DNA of 64,000 nt, from assembly GCF_003626635.1 (NCBI RefSeq), contig NZ_RAZT01000008.1:124001-188000 (forward strand). Direction: 5' to 3'. Both the position numbers and the translations under genes were made by a program. The stretch is from Micromonospora musae. GTDB taxonomy: Bacteria; Actinomycetota; Actinomycetes; Mycobacteriales; Micromonosporaceae. The notes beneath the pieces were generated by a model, which saw only the letters and a program-made list of their open reading frames with translations, had not been told where the DNA came from and did no database searches. Below, piece by piece: positions 1 through 8,040 of the stretch (position 1 is its first letter; every line of letters begins with the position of its first letter).

Positions 1-1122
1 AGTCCCCTGGAGGTACTCGTAAGCCTCCGGGTCCTCGTTCTTAATCAGCCCCGCGATGGTCATCCACTGCTGCTGTTTGGCCTTAATAACCACCTCACGG
101 GTGGCAGGGTTGCTGCGGATGGCTTCCGCTTCGTCCCAGGTCAGCGCCTTCGCGTCGTAAAGCGCCGCACCGTATTTTTTCGCAGTCTCGCTGTCGGCCG
201 AGCCGAGTACGCCGCGCAGCCAGTTGCGGTAGAGCATGGCTTCGGCGGCGGTGTCGCTCGCGCGGACCGCGGGTGGCCGGTGATCCTTGCACGCCTCGGG
301 ATTCTCGCGATCGTCGCATTGGTCAGGAGGTGTGTCCCTCGATGCGGGGCCGAGGGCGTCATGCACCACGCCGAGGCCGGTGATGAGCGTGCTGTCGGCG
401 ACGTTTGCCGACTTAACCGGCCAGGCAGCGAGGGCCGTCACGGCCACCATCACGAACAGCGCCCAACCCGCCGTGGTCATGGCGTTGCTCATGTCGGATT
501 GACGCGACCGCCAGAGCAGGTAGAGCCCGACCACACAGAGCGTGACGATGCCGAAGACGCTGAACACCTTCTGGTAGATCGCCTTGGTCGCCTGGTCCAC
601 CAGCGGGTCGGCCCAGCTCCACATCGACCGCGGGTCCCAGGACCGCTCGCGCAGCGCGTTGGACGCACCGATGATCGAAGTGGCGACCATGAACTCACCG
701 TTGGCTACCGTGTTGCTGAACTTGTAGTCCGGGTGCAGAACCGTGGAGGCGCATCCGCCGATGTCGTAGGTGGTGTAGCTGTATCCGGCGTAGCCGTAGT
801 CGCTGTACAACCCCTTCGGGCCGGGCTGTTTGGAGGAATCCGGCCGTGAGGCGAACCAGCCGGCCAGGCCGGAATCGGGCGCGCTGGGAGTTGGCGGCCT
901 ACGGCACTCGATCTCCGTTTCGGCGACAAGCTGGAGCTGCTTGACGCAGGCGCGGAAGTCGGCCTGCCACTCCTGAGTCGTGCAGAGGTCGGCCTGCGCC
1001 TGCGCGACCACCGGGGCGGCGGACGCCGGAGACGCCCCGATCAACGGCCAGGCGATCGTGGCACCGGCCAGCAGGCCGAGCGCGAGCAGGAACGCCGTGA
1101 TCCTTGCTCGGGCCCTCGCCAT
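1..1122 (-). CDS. VirB6/TrbL-like secreted-membrane protein of a type IV secretion-like operon (partial)
   Basis: The gene starts with ATG at 1122, one base after the stop of the VirB4-like ATPase gene, and runs off the window edge, so only about 374 N-terminal residues are visible. Residues 1-34 form a signal peptide ending around ASA-AP. A Cys-containing extracytoplasmic region follows, with a Tyr/Gly-rich stretch near residues 104-117. Membrane segments lie near residues 183-203 and 217-235, and a charged soluble region follows. VirB6/TrbL/ConG-type multi-spanning proteins sit directly after the VirB4 gene in Gram-positive conjugation operons, which is the main ground for the call; sequence similarity itself is not obvious. 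The codons near positions 60-190 (consecutive AAA, ATT, TAC/TAT mix) are unusually AT-rich for this genome. Confidence 0.6.
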   Translation of the reverse strand, partial: MARARARITAFLLALGLLAGATIAWPLIGASPASAAPVVAQAQADLCTTQEWQADFRACVKQLQLVAETEIECRRPPTPSAPDSGLAGWFASRPDSSKQPGPKGLYSDYGYAGYSYTTYDIGGCASTVLHPDYKFSNTVANGEFMVATSIIGASNALRERSWDPRSMWSWADPLVDQATKAIYQKVFSVFGIVTLCVVGLYLLWRSRQSDMSNAMTTAGWALFVMVAVTALAAWPVKSANVADSTLITGLGVVHDALGPASRDTPPDQCDDRENPEACKDHRPPAVRASDTAAEAMLYRNWLRGVLGSADSETAKKYGAALYDAKALTWDEAEAIRSNPATREVVIKAKQQQWMTIAGLIKNEDPEAYEYLQGT

Positions 1123-1123
1123 G

Positions 1124-4100
1124 TCACGCCTCCAGATCCGGCAGGGGGACGCTCGGCAGCACCCCGGCCGCTGCGGCGACCGCTGCGGGCGTGGTGTCGA
1201 GGTGTTCCAGCAGTCGCTCGACGTACGAGACGTCCACCCGGACCTTCTGCACCCGCCCGTCGACGTCCCGCATGACGAACTCGCGGAAGCCCAGCCGGGT
1301 GGACGACGTGGCGTCGGCGGTGGAGAGCGAGGCGAGGGTGGCCTCGTAGCCGTCGTTGACCGGTACCCGTAGCAGCCGCAGCGCCTCCGAGGCGATCTCG
1401 TTGTCCTCGGCGATCCGGCCGACGAAGACGGTCGAGACGAGGTTCTGCACGTCGAGACCGAGAATGTCGCGCGGGTTCTGGGAGGCGACCAGCGCGGCCA
1501 GGTTCCACTTGCGGGAGTCGCGGGCGAGCCGTACCAGGAAGGAGCGGCCGGAGCGCCACCCCTCCATGAAGTGCGCCTCGTCCAGGCCGACGAGCTTCCG
1601 GGACGACATCGACCCGCCGTAGCAGCGGCGTACGGCGAGCCGGTGCGCGGTGTGCAGCATCGGCAGGGCGAGCGCCTCCTCGGCCGACCAGTACTCGCGC
1701 TCGATCTTCAGGTCGGGCAGCCGCAGGCCGGCCATGGTGATCACGGTGAGCGCGGCGTCCGGACCGAGCATGCCCTCGGGCGGCCGGCCGAAGAAGAGCA
1801 TCGCCAGCGGCATCTCGGCGGTGTCCAGCAGGAGGTTGGCGAGTTCCCGGCCGGTGTCGTCGTCGAGTTGGCCGAGCACGGTCACCACGTCGTCCAGGGT
1901 GGACGTCTCCTCGGCCGGCACCTGGCGTACGGCGTGCCGGAACAGCGTGGCGGTCGACGCCTCGCGGGCGACCTGCGGCGGCACCAGCATCATGCAGATG
2001 TCCTGGACGAGCATCCGCCGCTCGGCCCGCGCGTTGGAGACCGCGATCTCGTACTCCCGGTCGCCGGCGGCGCCGGTGCCGAACTCGCTGCGCCGGGGCG
2101 TCGGGATGAGCGCGTACGGCGCGAGGGTGCCGTGCTCGGAGCCGGTGAGGTTGAGCACCCGGGAGTACGGGGCCAGCTCCGGCATCGTGCAGAGCCGGGC
2201 CAGCGGGCCGGACGGGTCGAGCAGCGTGACCTGGACGCCCCGCCGGGCGGAGAGGTAGCCGAGCGCACCGAGCAGCGTCGACTTGCCGCCGCCCGGCTCG
2301 GCCACGAAGACGGCGAGACCGGAGCGTTCGCGTACCTCCATGGGGTAGTGCAGGTCCAGGAAGACGGGCCGCCGGCAGGTGCCCGCGGTGCGGCCGATCA
2401 GGTCGCCGCGCCGGTCACCGACGGTCGACGCGGCCTGCGGCAGTGCGGCGGCGAGCAGTGGCACCGGCATCCGGCGGACGTAGCCGGTGTTGGCGATCGG
2501 CTCACCCGGAATGAACTCCCGGGCCAGCCAGTCCTGGTTCTTCGGGTGTTGCAGGGAGATGCGCAGCTCACGGGAGTAGAGCTGGATGAGCCGGCGGGCC
2601 CGTTCCATGCACTCTTCCCGGGTCCGGCCGCCGACCGCGAGGCGGTGCCAGCCGTGGGCGCGGGCCGAGTCGACGGGCAGGCCGGTCGTCATCTCGTCGC
2701 CGATCACGAGCGCCCGTTTGGCCAGCCGCTCCAGCTCCGGCGGGGCGTCGATGCCGTGTTCGGCGTAGTCGAGCTGCTGCGAGCGGATCATGCGCAGGCG
2801 GTGCTCGAGGTTGCGGAACGAGTCACCCGAGCCGAGGATGTCGACCCGGGTCGAGAGCTCCATCGGCCAGGGCAGCCGCTCGTGGAAGTGCAGCCAGGGC
2901 TCGTGCCGTTCGGGGATCTCGAGTGGCTCCATCCGCCCCACGGCCAGCACGGCGACGTGCCGCTCCTCGCCGGTCATCCGGTTGACCAGCTTCACGGTCG
3001 TGCCGTACGGGGTGCGGTAGCGCTCGATCTGCTCGGTGAGCGCGAGCAGGTCGCCGCGTTCCCACCGTCCGTTGGTCACCGGCGAGAGCGTCCCGGGCGG
3101 TGCCATGCAGAGCGCCACCGAGCGGTAGAGCAGCCACTCCAGCTCCTGCGCGGTCACCCGTCGCCCGCGCATGCCGAACGCGCCGAGCACCTCGTCGAAC
3201 TGCTCGACGGTGCGGCCGAGGCGGCGGCGTTCGCCCTCGGCGACGCCCCGGCCGAAGGTCCGCAGCACCCGCTCGCTGAGCGAGTCGCCGAGGGACCGGC
3301 GGGCGAAGGTCACCCCGAGGTACGTCTTCCCCTCGGCGTGGTTGACCGACATCAGGTGCCGCTGCGCGGCCACGAGATGGTCGGCCCAGCTCGGCGTGCC
3401 GGGCACGTCGGGCAGCGGGGCGACGGTGTGCGTGTCGACGGTCCGGGCCCACTCGTCGGCCGGGAACGGCCGGGTGGTGCGGCGCAGGTGCAACCGGAAG
3501 CCGGCGAGGCCCGCGTACTGCTCGGCGATGGCGGCGAGCAGCGCCTCGCGCTCGGCGTCCGGCCGGAACGCCCAGCGGACCTCGGGCAGCCAGTACCAGG
3601 CGGTGACGGTGTTCGGGGTGAAGGTGAGGTGGCCGGCGATCTCGGTGATGGCCAGCTCCACCGACGGGTCGCGGTCACCGAACTTGATCTTCGGTGGCTT
3701 CACCCGGGTCGGCTTGATCGGCTTGTCCCGCCGTTCCGGTGACCGCTGCCGTGGCGGTGCGACCTCGCGCCCGAGGTGTTCCGCCGGGCTCTCCGCGGGA
3801 GGGCGGGGCGCGGGAGTGGGTACCGGCGGGGCGGGCGGTATCTGCCGCGGCTGCTCGGCCACCGGCTCCGGTTCGACCGCCGGCCGTCGGGCCGGCAACC
3901 GGTCGCCGGCCTGGTGCGGCACTCGCGTACGGGTGACCGGTTCGGGTGGCCCTCCGGTCGTCCGGTCGCTGCGGGAGCGGGGCGGCGCGGTGGTCGGCAC
4001 CGGCTCCTGCCCGGCGCCGGAGGGCTGCGGCCGCGGCGGCGTGGCGGGGGCCGCCGGCGCCGGCTCGATCGCGGCCGGCTGCGGCGGGATCGGGGGGTGT

Positions 4101-4468
4101 TCCCGCTCGGGGCGTCGCGCCGCCGTGAGTGGGCGGGCGGTACCGGGGCGGGGGGCGCCGAAGAGGTCGAGGAAGGGTGAGTCGATGTCGGGACTCTCCG
4201 CGCCGGTCGGCGACGGGCTCCGGGGCGGCGGTTGCTCCGACGGGTTGGCTCGTCGGGTCACCGGGTCGCCGGGCGGGGTGCGCCGCGCCAGCGGGCGGGG
4301 TGCCCGGAAGACGCCCACCCCGCCGTGCCCGGGTGAGGTGGCCAGCGCCGGATCGAGGGCGTTCTCGTCCAGCTCCTCGGCCTCTGGGTAGTCGAGCGAA
4401 CGCGCACGGTGACTACCCGGCGCGGCCGGACGGCCAGCCGGGGAACCCGGCGTGGAATTGCGACTCAT
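1124..4468 (-). CDS. VirB4/ConE-like type IV secretion ATPase with long Pro-rich N-terminus
   Basis: This 1114-residue protein is a candidate motor ATPase of a type IV secretion-like machine. About 265 N-terminal residues are Pro/Arg/Ala-rich and probably disordered. A conserved domain then begins near DPSVELAITEIAGHL. A P-loop (EPGGGKST) lies near residues 722-730 and a Walker B motif (LVGLDEAHF) near residue 960, the spacing expected for VirB4/TraC/ConE P-loop proteins. The extended N-terminus is longer than in typical family members (roughly 800 residues). It starts with ATG at 4468, overlapping by four bases (ATGA) an 18-codon ORF that itself overlaps the upstream membrane-protein gene, so translation is probably coupled. 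The membrane-protein gene follows after one base. No relaxase or coupling protein is visible in the window. Confidence 0.82.
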   Translation of the reverse strand: MSRNSTPGSPAGRPAAPGSHRARSLDYPEAEELDENALDPALATSPGHGGVGVFRAPRPLARRTPPGDPVTRRANPSEQPPPRSPSPTGAESPDIDSPFLDLFGAPRPGTARPLTAARRPEREHPPIPPQPAAIEPAPAAPATPPRPQPSGAGQEPVPTTAPPRSRSDRTTGGPPEPVTRTRVPHQAGDRLPARRPAVEPEPVAEQPRQIPPAPPVPTPAPRPPAESPAEHLGREVAPPRQRSPERRDKPIKPTRVKPPKIKFGDRDPSVELAITEIAGHLTFTPNTVTAWYWLPEVRWAFRPDAEREALLAAIAEQYAGLAGFRLHLRRTTRPFPADEWARTVDTHTVAPLPDVPGTPSWADHLVAAQRHLMSVNHAEGKTYLGVTFARRSLGDSLSERVLRTFGRGVAEGERRRLGRTVEQFDEVLGAFGMRGRRVTAQELEWLLYRSVALCMAPPGTLSPVTNGRWERGDLLALTEQIERYRTPYGTTVKLVNRMTGEERHVAVLAVGRMEPLEIPERHEPWLHFHERLPWPMELSTRVDILGSGDSFRNLEHRLRMIRSQQLDYAEHGIDAPPELERLAKRALVIGDEMTTGLPVDSARAHGWHRLAVGGRTREECMERARRLIQLYSRELRISLQHPKNQDWLAREFIPGEPIANTGYVRRMPVPLLAAALPQAASTVGDRRGDLIGRTAGTCRRPVFLDLHYPMEVRERSGLAVFVAEPGGGKSTLLGALGYLSARRGVQVTLLDPSGPLARLCTMPELAPYSRVLNLTGSEHGTLAPYALIPTPRRSEFGTGAAGDREYEIAVSNARAERRMLVQDICMMLVPPQVAREASTATLFRHAVRQVPAEETSTLDDVVTVLGQLDDDTGRELANLLLDTAEMPLAMLFFGRPPEGMLGPDAALTVITMAGLRLPDLKIEREYWSAEEALALPMLHTAHRLAVRRCYGGSMSSRKLVGLDEAHFMEGWRSGRSFLVRLARDSRKWNLAALVASQNPRDILGLDVQNLVSTVFVGRIAEDNEIASEALRLLRVPVNDGYEATLASLSTADATSSTRLGFREFVMRDVDGRVQKVRVDVSYVERLLEHLDTTPAAVAAAAGVLPSVPLPDLEA

Positions 4469-4521
4469 GCGACCGCCTCACCCGCATCGTGTGACCGCCC
4501 CGTCGGCGTACGTCCGGTCAT
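4465..4521 (-). CDS. 18-codon overlapping relay ORF
   Basis: The ORF MTGRTPTGRSHDAGEAVA starts with an ATG that overlaps the stop of the 120-residue membrane-protein gene (ATGA at 4518-4521). It ends with a TGA that overlaps the ATG of the VirB4-like gene (ATGA at 4465-4468). It therefore exactly bridges the two genes and could let ribosomes terminate and reinitiate twice. It may encode no functional peptide, and chance is a real alternative. Confidence 0.3.
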   Translation of the reverse strand: MTGRTPTGRSHDAGEAVA

Positions 4522-4880
4522 GCCAGTTCCTCCCGGATCCTGATCCCGCTGCCGACCAGGCGAGGGTCGCGCTGCTCGGCGGCGGGCTCCCGGGTGCGTC
4601 GCCAGTCCGTCAGCGCGGTGCGGATCACCACTCGCGCGGGCCGGTCCGGGTCGACGTACCGGAAGACGAACGACGTGCTCACGATGGCGAGCGCGATCTC
4701 CCAGGCGGGGAAGAGCTCGACCTGCAACGTGAACAGCCAGTGGATGAACATGTAGAGGGGGACGAGCAGCATGAAGAGCCCGTACTGGGCGTACGGGAGG
4801 TGGACGGGAAGGGTGTAGCCGGGCGGCCCGAGATAGACCAGGCGGGCCCGGTAGATGTCGTCGTCGGTGCGCAGCCGCAT
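4518..4880 (-). CDS. Small two-segment membrane protein, TcpE/ConD-like position
   Basis: This is a 120-residue protein with a charged N-terminus (RTDDDIYRARLVYLGPPG). Two adjacent hydrophobic stretches lie around residues 28-50 and 55-75 (FMLLVPLYMFIHWLFTL; WEIALAIVSTSFVFRYV), followed by a basic cytoplasmic tail. In Gram-positive conjugation modules such as ICEBs1, a small two-helix protein of the TcpE/ConD type is encoded immediately before the VirB4-like ATPase. Size, topology and position match that role, but the family assignment is inferred. The ATG at 4880 lies 12 bases after the upstream stop; the purine-rich GGGCG before it is a weak ribosome site. Confidence 0.65.
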   Translation of the reverse strand: MRLRTDDDIYRARLVYLGPPGYTLPVHLPYAQYGLFMLLVPLYMFIHWLFTLQVELFPAWEIALAIVSTSFVFRYVDPDRPARVVIRTALTDWRRTREPAAEQRDPRLVGSGIRIREELA

Positions 4881-4892
4881 GTCGCCCGCGCC

Positions 4893-5207
4893 CTATTCGA
4901 AGATCAGGTCGATCAGGTAGTCGCCGACGAAGAAGAGTGTCGCCGCCCCGGCGATGAAGGCCAGGCCGACGATCGCGATGGCCGAGCTGGTCAGCACCTT
5001 GGAGATCTCGCCGCGACTGGCTCGGCCGATGAAGATGACGCCGAGGACGGCGAGCAGGATCGGCGCGATCTTGCTGGCGAAGAAGGTGACGACACTGTTC
5101 GTGTCGATGCCCTTCGGTTCCGGCTCGGCGAGTGGAGTCGACGCCAAGGCGGAGAGCGCGTGGGCGACGCCGGACGACGCCTGCTCCATGAGCTCGATGG
5201 CGATCAC
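4893..5207 (-). CDS. Small membrane protein, VirB2/TrbC-like topology, first gene of the secretion operon
   Basis: The protein has 104 residues from a GTG at 5207. That start is chosen because a strong GGGGAGG ribosome site lies five bases upstream; an in-frame extension to 5321 has no such site. The sequence has a polar N-terminal half and two hydrophobic segments (FFASKIAPILLAVLGVIFI; SSAIAIVGLAFIAGAATLFF) separated by a short basic loop (GRASRGEISK). Two closely spaced helices in a protein of about 100 residues at the head of a VirB4 operon recall the TrbC/VirB2 pilin-like family, but no diagnostic motif was recognised. Confidence 0.65.
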   Translation of the reverse strand: MIAIELMEQASSGVAHALSALASTPLAEPEPKGIDTNSVVTFFASKIAPILLAVLGVIFIGRASRGEISKVLTSSAIAIVGLAFIAGAATLFFVGDYLIDLIFE

Positions 5208-5562
5208 TGAAACCTCCCCAAAACGCGGCCGGCGGCGCCGCAGCGGTGCAGTTGGAAAGCCCACGGGTGGAAATGTCCAATTCGAGCGCAGCCAAGTTGC
5301 TCTGCGTTCGTTACTCACCACAGAGGGTGGCGAGTTTTGGGCGATTTAGTCCCGCTTCGGCCCTCCCTCCACGCTTCGCCATCTCGATGCTGGGCAATTC
5401 CACAGCGTACGGGCCGCCCCGGAATGCGACAAGCCGCGAAGAGGCTGCCCGATACGACCTGGACGACCGATCGTACACCTGTTCCAATGCGCATGTCAGG
5501 GCCGCTGTGTAGGCCCGCCCCGGGGCGGTGGAGGCCCCACCGTCGACCGGTACGGTCTAGTC
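5208..5562. other. Divergent intergenic region between the secretion operon and folP
   Basis: This 355-base gap carries the outward promoters of the two operons. The folP side ends in a TACGGT hexamer six bases before the GTG. The minus-strand operon has its GGGGAGG ribosome site at 5212-5218. The centre (5285-5350) is less GC-rich than its surroundings. No conserved ORF or RNA was recognised. Confidence 0.5.
5551..5556 (+). promoter_or_regulatory. -10 hexamer TACGGT for leaderless folP
   Basis: TACGGT ends six bases before the folP GTG and no Shine-Dalgarno is present. This fits the TANNNT -10 of actinobacterial leaderless transcripts. Confidence 0.55.
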
Positions 5563-6453
5563 GTGACCGATCTGGTGCGGGCCCCGGCCCCCGTTGTGAT
5601 GGGCGTCCTCAACGTCACGCCCGACTCCTTCTCCGACGGCGGACGGTACGCCGACCTCGACGCCGCCGTCGGACACGGCGTCCGACTGCACGGCGAAGGG
5701 GCGCACCTGATCGACGTGGGCGGCGAGTCCACCCGGCCCGGCGCCGAGCGGGTCGACCCGGAGACCGAGGCCGCCCGGGTGGTCCCCGTCATCCGCGAAC
5801 TCTCCGCGGCGGGCGTGCCCGTCAGCATCGACACCACCCGGGCCCGCGTCGCCGAGGCGGCCCTGACCGCCGGGGCGGCCGTGGTCAACGACGTCTCCGG
5901 CGGGCTGGCCGACCCGGACATGGCCCGGGTGGTGCGGGACGCGGGCTGCCCGTGGGTGCTGATGCACTGGCGCGGGCACTCCCGGGGCATGCGCGAGCTG
6001 GCCCACTACACCGACGTGGTCACCGACGTCCGGGCCGAGCTGGCCCAGCGCGTCGACGCGGCGCTGCGGGCCGGGGTGGCCGCCGACCGGATCGTCGTCG
6101 ACCCGGGGCTCGGCTTCGCCAAGACCGCCGAACACAACTGGCAGCTCAGCGCCCGCCTGCCCGAGCTGCTCGACCTCGGCTACCCGCTGCTCTTCGGGGC
6201 CAGCCGCAAGTCCTACCTCGGCCGGCTGCTCGCCACCGCGGACGGGACCCCACGCCCGCCCGACGACCGCGAGGCGGCCACCGTGGCCACCAGCGTGCTC
6301 GCCGTGGCGGCCGGCGCCTGGGGGGTACGCGTGCACGACGTACGCGCCACCGTGGACGCGCTCGCCGTCTGGCGGGCCACCGGCGGTCCGCGCCTGGTCG
6401 CGCCGGTCGGCGCGACGACCGGGTCGGCCGGCGCGGGAGAGGGGCGTCGGTGA
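5563..6453 (+). CDS. folP: Dihydropteroate synthase
   Basis: FolP condenses 6-hydroxymethyl-7,8-dihydropterin pyrophosphate with p-aminobenzoate to give dihydropteroate in cytosolic folate synthesis, and is the target of sulfonamides. The 296-residue protein shows the two pterin-binding signatures (NVTPDSFSDGG near residue 17 and GGESTRPGA near residue 53), DVSGG, DPGLGFAK and GASRKSYLG, all in normal order. The Ala/Gly-rich C-terminal 20 residues are poorly conserved. Translation starts at GTG 5563, and the stop overlaps the folB start (GTGA). folP-folB-folK form a tight operon. folE and ftsH, often upstream in actinobacteria, are absent here; a secretion-like operon lies there instead. Confidence 0.97.
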   Translation: MTDLVRAPAPVVMGVLNVTPDSFSDGGRYADLDAAVGHGVRLHGEGAHLIDVGGESTRPGAERVDPETEAARVVPVIRELSAAGVPVSIDTTRARVAEAALTAGAAVVNDVSGGLADPDMARVVRDAGCPWVLMHWRGHSRGMRELAHYTDVVTDVRAELAQRVDAALRAGVAADRIVVDPGLGFAKTAEHNWQLSARLPELLDLGYPLLFGASRKSYLGRLLATADGTPRPPDDREAATVATSVLAVAAGAWGVRVHDVRATVDALAVWRATGGPRLVAPVGATTGSAGAGEGRR

Positions 6454-6815
6454 CCGACCGGATCACGCTGACCGGCCTACGGGCCCGCGGCCGGCACGGG
6501 GTGTACGACTTCGAGCGCGAACAGGGGCAGGACTTCGTCGTCGACGTGGTGCTGGAGCTCGACCTCGGCCCCGCCGCGCGCTCGGACGACGTCGCCGACA
6601 CCGTTCACTACGGCGAGCTGGCCGACCGGCTGGTCGCCGTCGTGACCGGCGACCCGGTCGATCTGATCGAGACGCTCGCCGACCGGCTGCTGGACGTGTG
6701 CCTGACCGACCCGCGGGTGGCGAGCGCGACCGTGACCGTGCACAAGCCGGAGGCGCCCGTGCCGCACACCTTCACCGACGTCGCCGTCACCATGACCCGT
6801 GGCCGTGCCCGGTGA
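6450..6815 (+). CDS. folB: Dihydroneopterin aldolase
   Basis: FolB cleaves 7,8-dihydroneopterin to 6-hydroxymethyl-dihydropterin and glycolaldehyde, the step before FolK. The 121-residue protein matches the usual length of about 120. It has the family start ITLTGLRARGRHGVYDFERE, the central DTVHYGELADRL and the C-terminal VTVHKPEAPVPHTFTDVAV. The GTG start at 6450 overlaps the folP stop, and its own stop overlaps the folK GTG, so the three proteins are probably made in coupled fashion. Confidence 0.96.
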   Translation: MTDRITLTGLRARGRHGVYDFEREQGQDFVVDVVLELDLGPAARSDDVADTVHYGELADRLVAVVTGDPVDLIETLADRLLDVCLTDPRVASATVTVHKPEAPVPHTFTDVAVTMTRGRAR

Positions 6816-7339
6816 GCCGCGCGGTCCTCTCCCTCGGCAGCAATCTCGGCGATCGCCTCGCCCACCTGCGCTGCGCCGTCGCCGGCTTCGGCGACGCGGT
6901 CCGCCTGGTCTCCGGCGTGTACGAGACTCCACCGTGGGGGGACCCGGACCAGCCCGCGTACCTGAACGCGGTGCTGCTCGCCGAGGACCCGACCGCCGGC
7001 CCGTACGACTGGCTGGAGCGGGCCCGGGCCGCGGAGCGCGCCGCCGGGCGGGTCCGCGACCCGCGACGGCGCTTCGGGCCGCGCACCCTCGACGTCGACG
7101 TCATCGCGGTCCGGCGCGACGACGACGAGCCGGTCTTCAGCGACGACCCCGAGCTGACCCTGCCGCACCCCCGCGCCCACCTGAGGGCGTTCGTCCTGCG
7201 GCCGTGGATCGACATCCAGCCGGACGGTGAGCTGCCCGGCCACGGCCGGCTCACCGAGCTGCTGGAGACCGGCGCCGCCGCCGCCGACGCGCCGGAAGTG
7301 CGCCCCCGCCCGGATCTGGAGTTAGAGTCGACGGCATGA
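6812..7339 (+). CDS. folK: 6-hydroxymethyl-7,8-dihydropterin pyrophosphokinase (HPPK)
   Basis: FolK transfers pyrophosphate from ATP to 6-hydroxymethyl-dihydropterin, supplying the FolP substrate. The 175-residue protein shows LSLGSNLGDR at residues 6-15, VYETPPWG, YLNAVL and the signature RFGPRTLDVDVI with the metal-binding Asp pair, followed by LPHPRAHLRAFVL. The GTG start overlaps the folB stop. The stop overlaps an ATG (7336) that opens an eight-codon ORF leading to the next gene. Confidence 0.96.
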   Translation: MSRAVLSLGSNLGDRLAHLRCAVAGFGDAVRLVSGVYETPPWGDPDQPAYLNAVLLAEDPTAGPYDWLERARAAERAAGRVRDPRRRFGPRTLDVDVIAVRRDDDEPVFSDDPELTLPHPRAHLRAFVLRPWIDIQPDGELPGHGRLTELLETGAAAADAPEVRPRPDLELESTA

Positions 7340-7358
7340 CCCAGCGGAGCCGGCCGGC

Positions 7359-7898
7359 ATGACGCAGGCGCAGTCCCCGCAGCCGGGCGGGACGGGACCG
7401 GACCGCTCGCGGATGGGCCCGACCCGGATCTCCACCCTCGTGGTGGCCGGGCTGGCCGCCGCCGCGGCGGCCTGGTTGCTGATCAGCACCTTCTACTACA
7501 GCGGCATCCCCCAGCTGCCGTGGCTGCCGGTGGTCACGCTCGCCGTGCTCGCCGTGCTCGAGGGGTACGCCGCCGTCAACACCCGGGGCCGCATCGAGCG
7601 CCGACCGGGCCGGGAGCCGGTCAACGCGCTGATGGTGGCCCGGTTCGTGGTGCTGGCCAAGGCGTCGTCGCTGGCCGGCGCCATCTTCGCCGGCTTCTAC
7701 GCCGGGCTGACCGGGTGGCTCTTCGTCGAGTCCACCCGCGCCGCCACCGAGGACCGTGCCCCGGCGGTCGGCGGGCTGATCGCCTCGCTGGCCCTGGTCG
7801 CCGCCGCGCTCTGGCTGGAGCGCTCCTGCCGGGTGCCGGAACGGCCCGAGGACGAGCGGGAGCCCGACGACCGGGAGAGCCGCCCCGGCCAACGCTGA
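7359..7898 (+). CDS. DUF3180 family membrane protein
   Basis: This 179-residue protein has about four hydrophobic segments (near residues 26-44, 48-66, 97-117 and 124-146), a polar N-terminus and a charged C-terminal tail. DUF3180 proteins of unknown function are commonly encoded right after folK in actinobacteria, and the GPTRISTLVVAGL start and the NARGRI/EPVNALMVARFVVLAKASS-like core fit that family. The ATG at 7359 overlaps the stop of the eight-codon ORF at 7336-7362, which itself overlaps the folK stop. It is likely part of the folate operon transcript. Confidence 0.85.
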   Translation: MTQAQSPQPGGTGPDRSRMGPTRISTLVVAGLAAAAAAWLLISTFYYSGIPQLPWLPVVTLAVLAVLEGYAAVNTRGRIERRPGREPVNALMVARFVVLAKASSLAGAIFAGFYAGLTGWLFVESTRAATEDRAPAVGGLIASLALVAAALWLERSCRVPERPEDEREPDDRESRPGQR

Positions 7899-8040
7899 GC
7901 CCAGCCACCGCCCTCCCGTGTCGGCTGGGGGGTTACGTGCGGCTCACCACGCGGGTACGGTGCCTCCGACCGGACAGCAATGGCCGCCGCCGGTCCGCCC
8001 GCACGTCGGACCGGACGACCGGCCAGGGGGAGGCGGCGTC

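Noticed and set aside
1571..3742. Long open frame (723 codons) on the plus strand opposite the VirB4-like gene
   Set aside because: It is antisense to a gene with clear Walker motifs; its His/Arg/Glu-rich composition is that of a GC-rich shadow frame.
5337..6815. Single 492-codon frame covering folP in another frame and folB
   Set aside because: Only the last 121 codons encode FolB; the Arg-rich upstream part is a shadow of folP, and the GTG at 6450 overlaps the folP stop.
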